Of a stretch of DNA of 38,752 nucleotides, positions 17,065 to 25,218 are shown piece by piece (positions within the stretch are counted from its first letter, which is position 1; each line of letters opens with the position of its first letter). A model generated the notes under the pieces. It did not search any database. It was given only the letters and a program-made list of their open reading frames with translations, and was not told the origin of the DNA. The stretch spans positions 1 to 38,752 of the forward strand of contig NZ_FOXB01000021.1 in assembly GCF_900115615.1 (NCBI RefSeq). Direction: 5' to 3'. This DNA comes from Hydrogenimonas thermophila (GTDB taxonomy: Bacteria > Campylobacterota > Campylobacteria > Campylobacterales > Hydrogenimonadaceae). The translations under genes were made by a program, and so were the position numbers.

Positions 17065-18437
17065 GCAGACCACTCCTTGCAATTGACATCGGATCTAGTA
17101 AAATAAGTGTAGTAATTGCTGAACAAAAAGATGATGCTATAAACATAATTGGTTCAGGTGTCGCTAAATCTCAAGGGGTAAGAAAAGGAACTATTACAAA
17201 TATTGAACTTACTTCACGTTCAATACGTCAAGCATTAAGCGATGCCAAAAGAGTAGCAGGTACAACATCTAATAAAGCAATTATCTCAATATCAGGTGCA
17301 TACACTAGATCTATAAACAGCTCTGGAATTGTAAATATTCCACAACAAGAGATAGGTACAAAAGAGATCAATCGTGTAATGCAAACAGCACTATATAATG
17401 CAAATATTCCAAATGAGTATGAAGTTTTACATGTACTTCCATACAACTTTAAAGTAGATGAACAAGAGTTTATTGAAGATCCATTTGGAATGAATGCAAG
17501 TCGCCTTGAGGTAGATACACATATCATAACTACTCAAAAATCAAACCTTAGCAATTTGAAAAAAGCAGTTAAATCTGCAGGAATTGAGATAGAAAATGTT
17601 GTACTTGCCGGTTATGCCTCTGCAATCTCAATTTTAAATCAAGATGAGAAAGAGTTAGGAGTATGTGCCATAGATATGGGAGCATCAACATGCAATATGG
17701 TTGTACACTCTGGCAACTCAGTGAGATTCAATACATTTCTTGCAGTTGGTTCAAACCATATTACAAACGATCTTTCAATGGCACTTCATACACCATTGAA
17801 TATTGCTGAAAAAATAAAAATAGATTATGGTTCTCTTAAATCCCCTTCTAATGATTTGATAGAGATACCTGTAATTGGTGATGAGAATGAAAAGCATGAA
17901 ATATCACTTGAAATTGTTTACAATGTAATACAGGCACGAGTGCAAGAAACATTAATGATATTGGCTAAAGAGCTAGAAAAGAGTAATTTAAAAGAGCAAA
18001 TAGGTGCCGGTATTGTTTTAACTGGAGGAATGACCAAGCTTGATGGTATTCGCGAATTGGCAATGGCAATTTTTGACAATATGCCTGTGCGAATAGCTAA
18101 AGCACGACCAGTTGATGGTGATTTTGGTCCATTAAATGATCCTGCATTTGCAACTGTAATGGGTCTTTTAGAGTATGCAGCAGGTGAATATACACAATAT
18201 GAAATAGACTCAAATCGTAAAATGATTCATAAAAAGGAGCCAATAGTATCAAGCAATGGAGATTTAAGTGATATTTCACTTGCGTCTACATCTGATACAA
18301 CTGCAGATGAGACTCCTCCTAAGCTGAATGATGGAGATATAAAACAGCAACTTGCTGAGATTACACAAGAAGAAAATAGAGAGACATTAGGTCAAAAAAT
18401 AAAAAAGATGTGGCATTGGATGACACAGATATTCTAG
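17061..18437 (+). CDS. ftsA: Cell division protein FtsA
   Basis: FtsA is the actin-like protein that tethers FtsZ filaments to the inner membrane and recruits later division proteins. The 458-residue product starts with GTG at 17061, overlapping the upstream TGA by four bases, with AAAGGA a few bases before. Visible are the phosphate-1 motif LAIDIGSSKISVVIAE, the SHS2/1C domain region (about 85-165), phosphate-2 CAIDMGASTCNMVV, adenosine motif GIVLTGGMTKLDG, and a C-terminal amphipathic helix (LGQKIKKMWHWMTQIF) typical of the membrane-targeting sequence. A polar linker of about 50 residues precedes that helix. ftsZ follows after 13 bases. Confidence 0.97.
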   Translation: MSRPLLAIDIGSSKISVVIAEQKDDAINIIGSGVAKSQGVRKGTITNIELTSRSIRQALSDAKRVAGTTSNKAIISISGAYTRSINSSGIVNIPQQEIGTKEINRVMQTALYNANIPNEYEVLHVLPYNFKVDEQEFIEDPFGMNASRLEVDTHIITTQKSNLSNLKKAVKSAGIEIENVVLAGYASAISILNQDEKELGVCAIDMGASTCNMVVHSGNSVRFNTFLAVGSNHITNDLSMALHTPLNIAEKIKIDYGSLKSPSNDLIEIPVIGDENEKHEISLEIVYNVIQARVQETLMILAKELEKSNLKEQIGAGIVLTGGMTKLDGIRELAMAIFDNMPVRIAKARPVDGDFGPLNDPAFATVMGLLEYAAGEYTQYEIDSNRKMIHKKEPIVSSNGDLSDISLASTSDTTADETPPKLNDGDIKQQLAEITQEENRETLGQKIKKMWHWMTQIF

Positions 18438-18450
18438 GAAGGAGTTGATA

Positions 18451-19614
18451 GTGAATAATAATGAAAAATTTAGTATAGAGGAATCACCTACTTTAGTAGG
18501 AGCAAAAATAAAAGCAATTGGCGTAGGCGGCGGTGGCGGTAACATGATTAACCATATGATTAATAGTGGTATAACAGATATAGATTTAATTGTTGCCAAT
18601 ACAGATGCGCAAGCCCTCGAGACTTCAAATGCACCATATAAGATCCAATTAGGTGAAAAGCTTACAAAAGGACTTGGTGCAGGAATGAAGCCTGAAATAG
18701 GTCAACAATCTGCAATTGAAAGTTATGATGCAATTAAAGAAGTATTAGATGGAGCAGACATTGTATTTGTCTCTTCAGGACTTGGAGGTGGAACAGGAAC
18801 CGGAGCAGCACCTGTTATTGCACAAGCAGCTAAAGAGATTGGTGCACTAACTGTTTCTGTTGTTACAAAACCATTCCGTTTTGAAGGAAAAAGAAGACAA
18901 AAACTAGCTGAAACAGGATTGGAAGAGCTTAAAAGAGAGAGTGACTCGATTATTGTAATACCAAATGAAAAGCTATTAAGTATTGTCGATAAAAACCTGG
19001 GAATCAAAGATAGCTTTAAAATGGTAGACAATATTCTTGCTCGTGCCGTTAGTGGAATAAGTAACGTTATCTTGTCTAGAGGCAAAAATGACATTAACCT
19101 TGACTTTGCTGACGTTAATACTGTTATGAGTCATCGTGGATTGGCACTTATGGGTGTTGGTGAAGCCACTGGACCAAGTGCTGCATATGAAGCTATCAAA
19201 AATGCAATTGAGTCACCACTGCTTGACAATATGGATATTAAAGGTGCAATGGGTGTTCTTGTACATTTCCAAATCCATCCAGACTACCCTATTCTTGAAA
19301 TAAGTGAAGCAATGAGTGTTGTAGAAGATAATGCAGATGAAAATGCTCATGTGATTTTTGGTACAACTACAGATGAAGCAATGCAGCCGGATGAAGTAAA
19401 AATTACAATAGTTGCAACTGGCTTTGAAACAGAAAATAGTGATGAGAATGAAGAGAGTAAAAAAGAGAGTCCAAAACAGCAAATAACTCTCGTAAAACCT
19501 GAAATCAATGAAGAGTCAATTCCTGCTAGTACACCTCGTGTTAAAGTAGTTGGTGGATATGATAATGAGGAGATATTAGATATTCCTACTTGGATGCGAA
19601 ATCAAATGGATTAA
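18451..19614 (+). CDS. ftsZ: Cell division protein FtsZ
   Basis: FtsZ is the tubulin-like GTPase that forms the division ring. I choose the GTG at 18451, with AAGGAG about six bases upstream; a TTG at 18445 abuts that site and cannot use it. The 387-residue product has the tubulin signature GGGTGTG (about 112-118), the early glycine loop GVGGGGGNMINHM, the NTDAQAL segment, and the synergy-loop region around LDFADVNTVM. The C-terminal peptide DIPTWMRNQ matches the conserved tail that binds FtsA, so the linker is short but the docking site is intact. It is the last gene of the PpiD-like/ftsA/ftsZ operon. Confidence 0.98.
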   Translation: MNNNEKFSIEESPTLVGAKIKAIGVGGGGGNMINHMINSGITDIDLIVANTDAQALETSNAPYKIQLGEKLTKGLGAGMKPEIGQQSAIESYDAIKEVLDGADIVFVSSGLGGGTGTGAAPVIAQAAKEIGALTVSVVTKPFRFEGKRRQKLAETGLEELKRESDSIIVIPNEKLLSIVDKNLGIKDSFKMVDNILARAVSGISNVILSRGKNDINLDFADVNTVMSHRGLALMGVGEATGPSAAYEAIKNAIESPLLDNMDIKGAMGVLVHFQIHPDYPILEISEAMSVVEDNADENAHVIFGTTTDEAMQPDEVKITIVATGFETENSDENEESKKESPKQQITLVKPEINEESIPASTPRVKVVGGYDNEEILDIPTWMRNQMD

Positions 19615-19643
19615 ACTCATTTAATAACTATTCAACTCCTTCT

Positions 19644-19670
19644 TATAAATCCGCTTTATGCGGATTTATA
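19644..19670. terminator. Strong hairpin between ftsZ and the ABC ATPase gene
   Basis: A perfect 11-base stem (19644-19654 with 19660-19670) with a five-base loop lies between the convergent genes. It is GC-rich in the centre (ATCCGC with GCGGAT). It probably ends transcripts from both sides, and the plus strand continues T-rich. Confidence 0.75.
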
Positions 19671-19672
19671 TT

Positions 19673-20434
19673 CTACTTCTTCTCTTGAAAATGAATTGGT
19701 CCTTCACTTTTACCATCTAAAAACTGTCTTACATAAGGGTTATCTGTAGATTTAAAGTGTTCAGCATCACCAGTTTCAATAATCTTACCATCATACAGCA
19801 TAGCAAAATAGTCACCAGCTTTAAAACTCTCTTTGATATCGTGAGAAATAAGTACAGATGTTACGCTAAGTCTCTCTTTTAATTGAACTATCATTTGAGA
19901 AATCAAATCACTAGTAATAGGATCAAGCCCACTGGTTGGCTCATCATAAAGAATTATCTCTGGATTTAAAGCTATTGTTCTTGCCAAACCTACACGCTTT
20001 CTCATACCGCCACTCAACTCATCTGGGTAAAGATTTAAAACTTCTGATGGCTTTAATCCAACCATTTCCAATCTCTCTACCACCCTAGACATTATCTCAT
20101 CTTCACTCATATTGGTATGTTCACGTAGTGGAAATGCTATGTTCTCAAAAATATTCATACTATCAAAGAGTGCTCCACTCTGAAACAGAAAACCAACCTT
20201 TTTACGAATTTTACGAATTTGTTCCTCATTTGCTTGGCTTATCTCTTCACCATCAACCCAGATTTCACCACTGTCTGGTTTTAGAAGTCCTACAATATGT
20301 TTGATAATTGTAGATTTTCCACCACCTGACAAACCAAGTATTACTGTAGTCTTGCCTTTTGGAATATGTAAATCTATACCTTTAAGTACCTCTTTTGGAC
20401 CAAATTGTTTCTTTAAACCTTTAATCTCTATCAT
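19673..20434 (-). CDS. MlaF-type ABC transporter ATP-binding protein
   Basis: The 253-residue ATPase has Walker A GLSGGGKST near residues 34-42, a Q-loop in VGFLFQSGALFDSM, the signature LSGGMRKRVGLARTIA, Walker B EIILYDEPTSGLDP and the switch His in VLISHDIKES. The LFQSGALFDSM and MRKRVGLAR forms are typical of the MlaF/Ttg2A branch, which drives phospholipid transport between the two membranes of Gram-negative cells. Neither the MlaE permease nor the MlaD substrate-binding protein is adjacent, unlike most mla operons. It begins 11 bases after the DUF4149-like gene and probably shares its transcript. Confidence 0.87.
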   Translation of the reverse strand: MIEIKGLKKQFGPKEVLKGIDLHIPKGKTTVILGLSGGGKSTIIKHIVGLLKPDSGEIWVDGEEISQANEEQIRKIRKKVGFLFQSGALFDSMNIFENIAFPLREHTNMSEDEIMSRVVERLEMVGLKPSEVLNLYPDELSGGMRKRVGLARTIALNPEIILYDEPTSGLDPITSDLISQMIVQLKERLSVTSVLISHDIKESFKAGDYFAMLYDGKIIETGDAEHFKSTDNPYVRQFLDGKSEGPIHFQEKK

Positions 20435-20445
20435 TTACAATAGCC

Positions 20446-20955
20446 TTAGACAATCTTTCTATACAGATAACGCCCTAACAATACAGTTAATGCTACGATA
20501 AAAATCTTAAAGTCCCATTCAGACATCATATGCGCATTTTGAAACAGCTTGTTATCTAGTATAGACTCACCCTGCTTTTGAAACTCAACTATTTGAGGGG
20601 TATAGTAAAGAGTAAACATAAAACCTGTCCAGACAGTTACAAATGCAGAGTAAAATGTGATCTGATCTCTATAAAAACGTAAAAAATGGTAACCTTCTGC
20701 TACAAGAATGGCAATTGAAGTGATATTAACAAGCCAATTCATTTTAAGAAATATTTGAGTCATTATGAGCCCTTCTTGATAATGGCTTAAAACTCCTCCT
20801 CCAAGCAGATCATCTGCGTGAAAGATAACAGGAGCTGCAAAAACTCCGGCACATAGTCCAACACCAAGTGTTATGCCTAATAGCATCAAATATGGAATCC
20901 AAACCTTTTTTGGCATAGATAACTCAATTGTCGACTTTGGTATCTCTTTATTCAT
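20446..20955 (-). CDS. DUF4149-like integral membrane protein
   Basis: The 169-residue protein has four predicted membrane segments (about 18-42, 72-92, 98-116 and 148-165). Features that recall DUF4149 (TMEM205-like) proteins are the glycine-rich first helix leading into CAGVFAAPVIFH and the short loops between helices. I know no function for this family in bacteria. The coding start has a weak TAGGT ribosome site. The only gene linked to it is the MlaF-type ATPase downstream; a role in lipid or envelope transport is a guess from that linkage. It is too short, and lacks the family pattern, to be the MlaE permease. Confidence 0.6.
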   Translation of the reverse strand: MNKEIPKSTIELSMPKKVWIPYLMLLGITLGVGLCAGVFAAPVIFHADDLLGGGVLSHYQEGLIMTQIFLKMNWLVNITSIAILVAEGYHFLRFYRDQITFYSAFVTVWTGFMFTLYYTPQIVEFQKQGESILDNKLFQNAHMMSEWDFKIFIVALTVLLGRYLYRKIV

Positions 20956-21009
20956 AATTACCTACTCTCTTCTATTTAGTTCTCTTAATTGTATCTAAAA
21001 AACATACAA

Positions 21010-21342
21010 TTAACTAAGTTTTTCTAATAATCTTTTTTCAATCTCATTTTCATCAATATTTTCAATTTCTGATTTAGAATAGATCGCAAGTAGGGTTACA
21101 TCATCATTTTCTATATAAAAGTATATAACTCTATAACCTCCACTTTTACCTTTTTGATTATCACTATTTTTAAGTCTTAATTTATAGCAGTTTTTTCCAA
21201 TTGGAGTACCTATTTGATGTGGTTCATTGATAGATAAAATTTTCAATAAATTTTCATAATCTTTTTTAATACTTCTATACTTTCTTGACAACTTTTTTAA
21301 GTCTTTCCCAAATGAAGGTACATAGTTTATCTTATAATTCAT
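21010..21342 (-). CDS. RelE/ParE-superfamily toxin
   Basis: The 110-residue basic protein has the RelE/ParE fold pattern: N-terminal strand YKINYVPSFGKDLKKLSRKYRSI, two helices, then strands with CYKLRLKN, GKSGGYRVIYFYI and VTLLAIYSKSE. The conserved Lys/Arg residues (KLR, YRVIY) are the usual RNA-contacting positions of ribosome-dependent mRNA interferases, so mRNA cleavage is more likely than gyrase poisoning. Its ATG overlaps the upstream antitoxin gene by 11 bases, the standard type II arrangement with the antitoxin made first. The subfamily (HigB-, YafQ- or RelE-like) cannot be fixed by eye. Confidence 0.82.
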   Translation of the reverse strand: MNYKINYVPSFGKDLKKLSRKYRSIKKDYENLLKILSINEPHQIGTPIGKNCYKLRLKNSDNQKGKSGGYRVIYFYIENDDVTLLAIYSKSEIENIDENEIEKRLLEKLS

Positions 21343-21568
21343 TCAATAATTTCCAAGCATCTGGTAACTCTTTATTGCTTCTTTTAGCCTCAATCATCTC
21401 ATTATATGCATTTGCTATATGCGAAGAAATCTCTTCTATTTTCTTATTTTTATGATTTTCAATATACTCATTTATTGCATTTTTTACTAATGTTTGTGGA
21501 TTTAAATTTAGATTTTTAGCCAAGTTTATTAAAGTATCTTCTGTTTTTTTATCTATTATGATCTCCAT
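21332..21568 (-). CDS. Ribbon-helix-helix-type antitoxin
   Basis: I prefer the ATG at 21568, which has GGAG nine bases upstream; the ATG at 21583 has no ribosome site. The product is 78 residues. Its N-terminal half (EIIIDKKTEDTLINLAKNLN, then a helix ending EYIENHKN) looks like a MetJ/CopG ribbon-helix-helix DNA-binding domain, and the C-terminal half is a charged helix (NEMIEAKRSNKELPDAWKLL) that would wrap the toxin. Such antitoxins repress their own promoter, and an extended -10 lies just upstream. Confidence 0.75.
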   Translation of the reverse strand: MEIIIDKKTEDTLINLAKNLNLNPQTLVKNAINEYIENHKNKKIEEISSHIANAYNEMIEAKRSNKELPDAWKLLNEL

Positions 21569-21605
21569 AAAATTAATCTCCATATGGTATTAAAATTCTA
21601 TAATT

Positions 21606-21633
21606 ATTATATCAAACAATTACAAATTTACAA
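21606..21633 (-). promoter_or_regulatory. Toxin-antitoxin promoter overlapping the sbcC stop codon
   Basis: On the minus strand TTGTAA (21628-21633) and TATAAT (21606-21611) are 16 bases apart, with TGA directly before the -10, making an extended -10. The -35-like hexamer overlaps the sbcC stop codon, so the pair can be expressed apart from sbcDC. Confidence 0.6.
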
Positions 21634-24600
21634 GCCAACCATCTCAATAGCACTAACTCCACCGCCCATCTTTTTGACTCTAATTTGCAAAGGTATATGC
21701 TCTTTTAATGCCTCAACATGAGAGATTACCCCTACCATTTTCCCCTTACTCTCCAACAGATTCAATGCTTCAAGAGCAGTTTCAAGGCTGTTTTTATCAA
21801 GTGTTCCAAACCCCTCATCAAGGAAGAGTGAATCGATGGAGATTCTTTGACTTGCTAATTCAGAGAGTCCAAGAGCAAGAGATAAACTTACCAAAAAACT
21901 CTCTCCTCCTGAAAGTGTTTCTGCCGGACGTATCTCATCTCCTTGGTACTTATCGACTATATCAAGCTCTAATAGGTGATTTTCCACTTTTCGACGAATA
22001 ATGTAGTAACGGTCTGTCAATATTTTCAGATGGTGATTTGCCAAATAGATAAGCTGATCAAGCGTAATGCCTTGAGCAAACTTTGAAAATTTTGCTCCAT
22101 CAGCAGAGCCGATGAGTTCATTTAGTTTTGTCCACTCATCCAACTCTCTTTGCATCTGCTGAATTTTGACAAGTCTCTCTTCTAATCTTAAACGGCTCTT
22201 TTTATCTGTATCAAGCTCTTGTGTAATCTTTCCAATCTCTCTTTGCACAGTTTCTAAACTCTCTTTAATCTCTTTAAGCTTACTCTCCAACTCTTCAATC
22301 TCTCTATCTGTCACAGCTTTTGCTTTATGCTCTTCAAGTCTCTTTTTTGAATCTTGCAGAAGTGCTTTTGTTTCATTAAAGTTTTGCTCTAACCTCTTGC
22401 AAATCTCTTCCAATACCTCTCTTTCATCAGCAGGTAAACTAACTTCACGATAAGCTTTTTCTGACTCAAACCCACTTTCTTTTAACTTATGCTCAAAAGT
22501 TTGCTCGCTACTCTTTAAAGTCTCTTCAAGAGTTTTTAGCTCACTCTCCATACTTTTATGTGATCTCTGCTTCTCTTGTAGTGTAGCTGTTAGAGTAGAA
22601 AACTCTTCTCTTCTATTTGTCATTAACAATCTTTTACTCTCAAGAGATCTATTTATCTCTTCTTCATATTTATCAATATCAATAACGTTAAGAGTCGATG
22701 TCTGCTTCTCTTGAAGCGTTTTAACCTCATTTTTTATCTCTAAAACTCTATTTTTAAACCCGTCAATCTCTTGAATCAATGAAGCGATTTTTGTCTCTTT
22801 CTCTTTTTTTGCAATAGCCTGTTGCTGATAAGTCTGCTCTATCTTACCAAGCCTACTTTTTATCTGCTCAAACCTATCTCCTCTTTTTGTAAGCTCTTTA
22901 AACTCTGCATCAGCTCTCTTTGCATCAAAAGTAAGTCCAAAACTCTCCCACTCTTTACTAAGTTCAGCCTCAATTTCCTTACAATCTTTTTGAAGCTCTG
23001 ACTCTTTTTGATTTATATGCTCCAACTCATTTTTAGATACCCTACAACTCTCTTCTATATCTCTTAAAAGATTCTGTTTCTTTTGAAAATCATCTGTAAG
23101 CTTATCTCTTCTTTTAAGCAACTCTCTCTTTTCATCCCTCTTTGAAGAGATTGTTGACAACTCTACCTCAACACTCTGCAGTGTCTCTTCTAACTCCTTT
23201 TCACTCTCATCACTAACACTAAAGTTCTCTCTTTTAAAGTACCCTTCTATCTCTTCAACTTTTGCTCCAATCTTCTCTATCTCTAAAAGAGAGCTCTCAA
23301 GCTGTGCTTTTAGTGCTGCCATATCTGCCGTAACTCTTGAGAGACTCTCTTCACTCTCTTGCAATGACTTCTCTTTCTCTTTTAACTCTTTTTCTGTCTC
23401 ATCCAAAGAGAGTTTCATATACTCTTCAACATAAGGGTGTTCCGTTGAACCGCATAAAAAGCAGGGCTTACCCTTAACCAATCTCTTCCGATCCTCTTCA
23501 TACTTTTTGATCAAAATCTCTTGTTCTCTCTTCTCTTTAAGAGTAGCGACGTGATCTTTAAGAGCAGTAATCTTCTGCTCCATCTGCTCTGCCAAGCTTT
23601 TGCTTGATGCTATCTTCTCTTCAATCCGAACTTTTTCTTCAAGCTCATCTTTTAAAAGTTTTGTTAACTCCCTATACTCGCTTAAGTACCGTTTTATCTC
23701 TAAATACTCTATCTCTTTATCTCTAAGTTCAGGTTCTTTTCGATCAAGCAGTTCTACTTCATCTTCAATCTTCTTATATCTTTCATTAACTTCACTCAAA
23801 CTCTTCTCAATCGGTTCTATCTCCAACCTAAGACGATTTATCTTCTCATCTTTTTCATTAATCTCATTAACACATCTCTTCTTCTGCTCTAAAACACTAT
23901 TCAAATCTTCCTGACTACTCTGCAATCTTTTTAACAACTGCTCAATTAGACTCAATCTTTTACCAAGATTCTCATCTAAAGCGTGTTCAGATAGGTAGCT
24001 TTTACAATTTTCAATCTCTTCTAAGAGCTTCTCCTCTTCAATCTTTAACTTATCAAGCTCTTTCTCCAACTCTCGTTTTATACCATCTTTTCTTTCCATC
24101 TCATTTTTTAAAGCAGTAATCTCTTTTACTTTATTGCTAGTCTCTACTTTAATCTCCCTTGCCTTCTGTACCTTTTGACTCTCGATTTTATGCCTTTGAG
24201 ACTCTTTCTCATACGCATCTTCAGCCTGCTTACACTCACGCTCAAGCTCATTAACACGCTTTAGTAAAACTGCAATCTCTTCTGAAAGCTCTTTTATCTC
24301 TCTTTCTCTCTTTAATAGACTTGTCTTTGCATCTATCTTTTTAGTATATAAAGCATCAAGCTCCAACGCTTTTAAAGCCAACTTTAACCTATCAAACTTC
24401 TCACTATTTTGCTCTTTTTGTAAGGTAGCTTCATTGAACTTTTTACTATTTTGCTCATACTCTTCAGCAAGCTTTACTAAATCTTTTTTCCATTTAAGCA
24501 CACTCTCTGCAAGTGTCAACTCTTTTTCTATCTTAACTTTCTCATCTTGATTCTTTTGTAGTAACTCTTCAAGCTCTTTACGAACTTCTGGCTCTAAAAC

Positions 24601-25218
24601 CTCTATTCCTTCTAAAGCACTCTTCTCTTTCTCAACATCCTGTTTGAATTGAGAATATTTGCTATATGTAAGTTTAGAAATCTCACTATATATCTTTGTA
24701 CCGGTAATCTTCTCTAACAATGCAGATCTATCTTTCTCCTTTGCTTTTAAAAAGGCATCAAAACTCCCCTGCGCCAGCATCATCGACTGCGTGAAACGTC
24801 CAAAGTCAAGCCCGGTTATTCTCTCAATTTCTTTTGGAACCTCTTTAGTTCCAGAAACAATCACTTTACCTGTATCTACAAGGGCAAGCTCCATCTTAGG
24901 AGTTTGAAACTTTCCATCAGCTCTTTTTCTTGCCCTTCTAAGACTCCAAGAGCTTCGATAAACCTTTTTATCTATTTCAAACTCTACTTCACACATCGCT
25001 TCACCAGTACCGCGGGACATAAGCTCTCTTGGATTTAAGAGTCTTGCCGTACGCCCATATAAAGCACAAGAGATGATGTCAAGCAGTGTAGTTTTTCCGG
25101 AGCCTGTCTCTCCTGTTATGGCAAAGAGCGCATTTCCTTTTAAAAACTCTACAAAATCAATATCTGTCTCACCCTTTAGCGAGTTAATATTCAAAGCTCT
25201 AAGTCGTAAAATTTTCAT
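21628..25218 (-). CDS. sbcC: SbcC exonuclease subunit (Rad50-like ATPase)
   Basis: SbcC, with SbcD, forms the bacterial Mre11-Rad50-type nuclease that opens hairpins and trims DNA ends. The 1196-residue protein has Walker A GETGSGKT at 36-43, long charged coiled-coil arms (roughly 180-560 and 610-1010), a central zinc hook CFLC with cysteines 586 and 589, and a C-terminal half with LSGGESFLVSLSLALGLSEL and Walker B LFLDEGFGTLD. The length exceeds E. coli SbcC (about 1048), mostly in the arms. The ATG overlaps the sbcD stop by four bases. Several long reading frames on the opposite strand are by-products of the Glu/Lys-rich coiled coil. Confidence 0.95.
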   Translation of the reverse strand: MKILRLRALNINSLKGETDIDFVEFLKGNALFAITGETGSGKTTLLDIISCALYGRTARLLNPRELMSRGTGEAMCEVEFEIDKKVYRSSWSLRRARKRADGKFQTPKMELALVDTGKVIVSGTKEVPKEIERITGLDFGRFTQSMMLAQGSFDAFLKAKEKDRSALLEKITGTKIYSEISKLTYSKYSQFKQDVEKEKSALEGIEVLEPEVRKELEELLQKNQDEKVKIEKELTLAESVLKWKKDLVKLAEEYEQNSKKFNEATLQKEQNSEKFDRLKLALKALELDALYTKKIDAKTSLLKREREIKELSEEIAVLLKRVNELERECKQAEDAYEKESQRHKIESQKVQKAREIKVETSNKVKEITALKNEMERKDGIKRELEKELDKLKIEEEKLLEEIENCKSYLSEHALDENLGKRLSLIEQLLKRLQSSQEDLNSVLEQKKRCVNEINEKDEKINRLRLEIEPIEKSLSEVNERYKKIEDEVELLDRKEPELRDKEIEYLEIKRYLSEYRELTKLLKDELEEKVRIEEKIASSKSLAEQMEQKITALKDHVATLKEKREQEILIKKYEEDRKRLVKGKPCFLCGSTEHPYVEEYMKLSLDETEKELKEKEKSLQESEESLSRVTADMAALKAQLESSLLEIEKIGAKVEEIEGYFKRENFSVSDESEKELEETLQSVEVELSTISSKRDEKRELLKRRDKLTDDFQKKQNLLRDIEESCRVSKNELEHINQKESELQKDCKEIEAELSKEWESFGLTFDAKRADAEFKELTKRGDRFEQIKSRLGKIEQTYQQQAIAKKEKETKIASLIQEIDGFKNRVLEIKNEVKTLQEKQTSTLNVIDIDKYEEEINRSLESKRLLMTNRREEFSTLTATLQEKQRSHKSMESELKTLEETLKSSEQTFEHKLKESGFESEKAYREVSLPADEREVLEEICKRLEQNFNETKALLQDSKKRLEEHKAKAVTDREIEELESKLKEIKESLETVQREIGKITQELDTDKKSRLRLEERLVKIQQMQRELDEWTKLNELIGSADGAKFSKFAQGITLDQLIYLANHHLKILTDRYYIIRRKVENHLLELDIVDKYQGDEIRPAETLSGGESFLVSLSLALGLSELASQRISIDSLFLDEGFGTLDKNSLETALEALNLLESKGKMVGVISHVEALKEHIPLQIRVKKMGGGVSAIEMVGL

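Noticed and set aside
18723-19094. 123-codon minus-strand frame inside ftsZ
   Set aside because: Shadow of ftsZ; the plus-strand frame carries the tubulin signature and conserved C-terminal peptide.
22166-23914. Several plus-strand open frames opposite sbcC, very rich in Ser, Leu and Phe
   Set aside because: They are the reverse-strand image of the Glu/Lys-rich coiled coil of SbcC, not genes.
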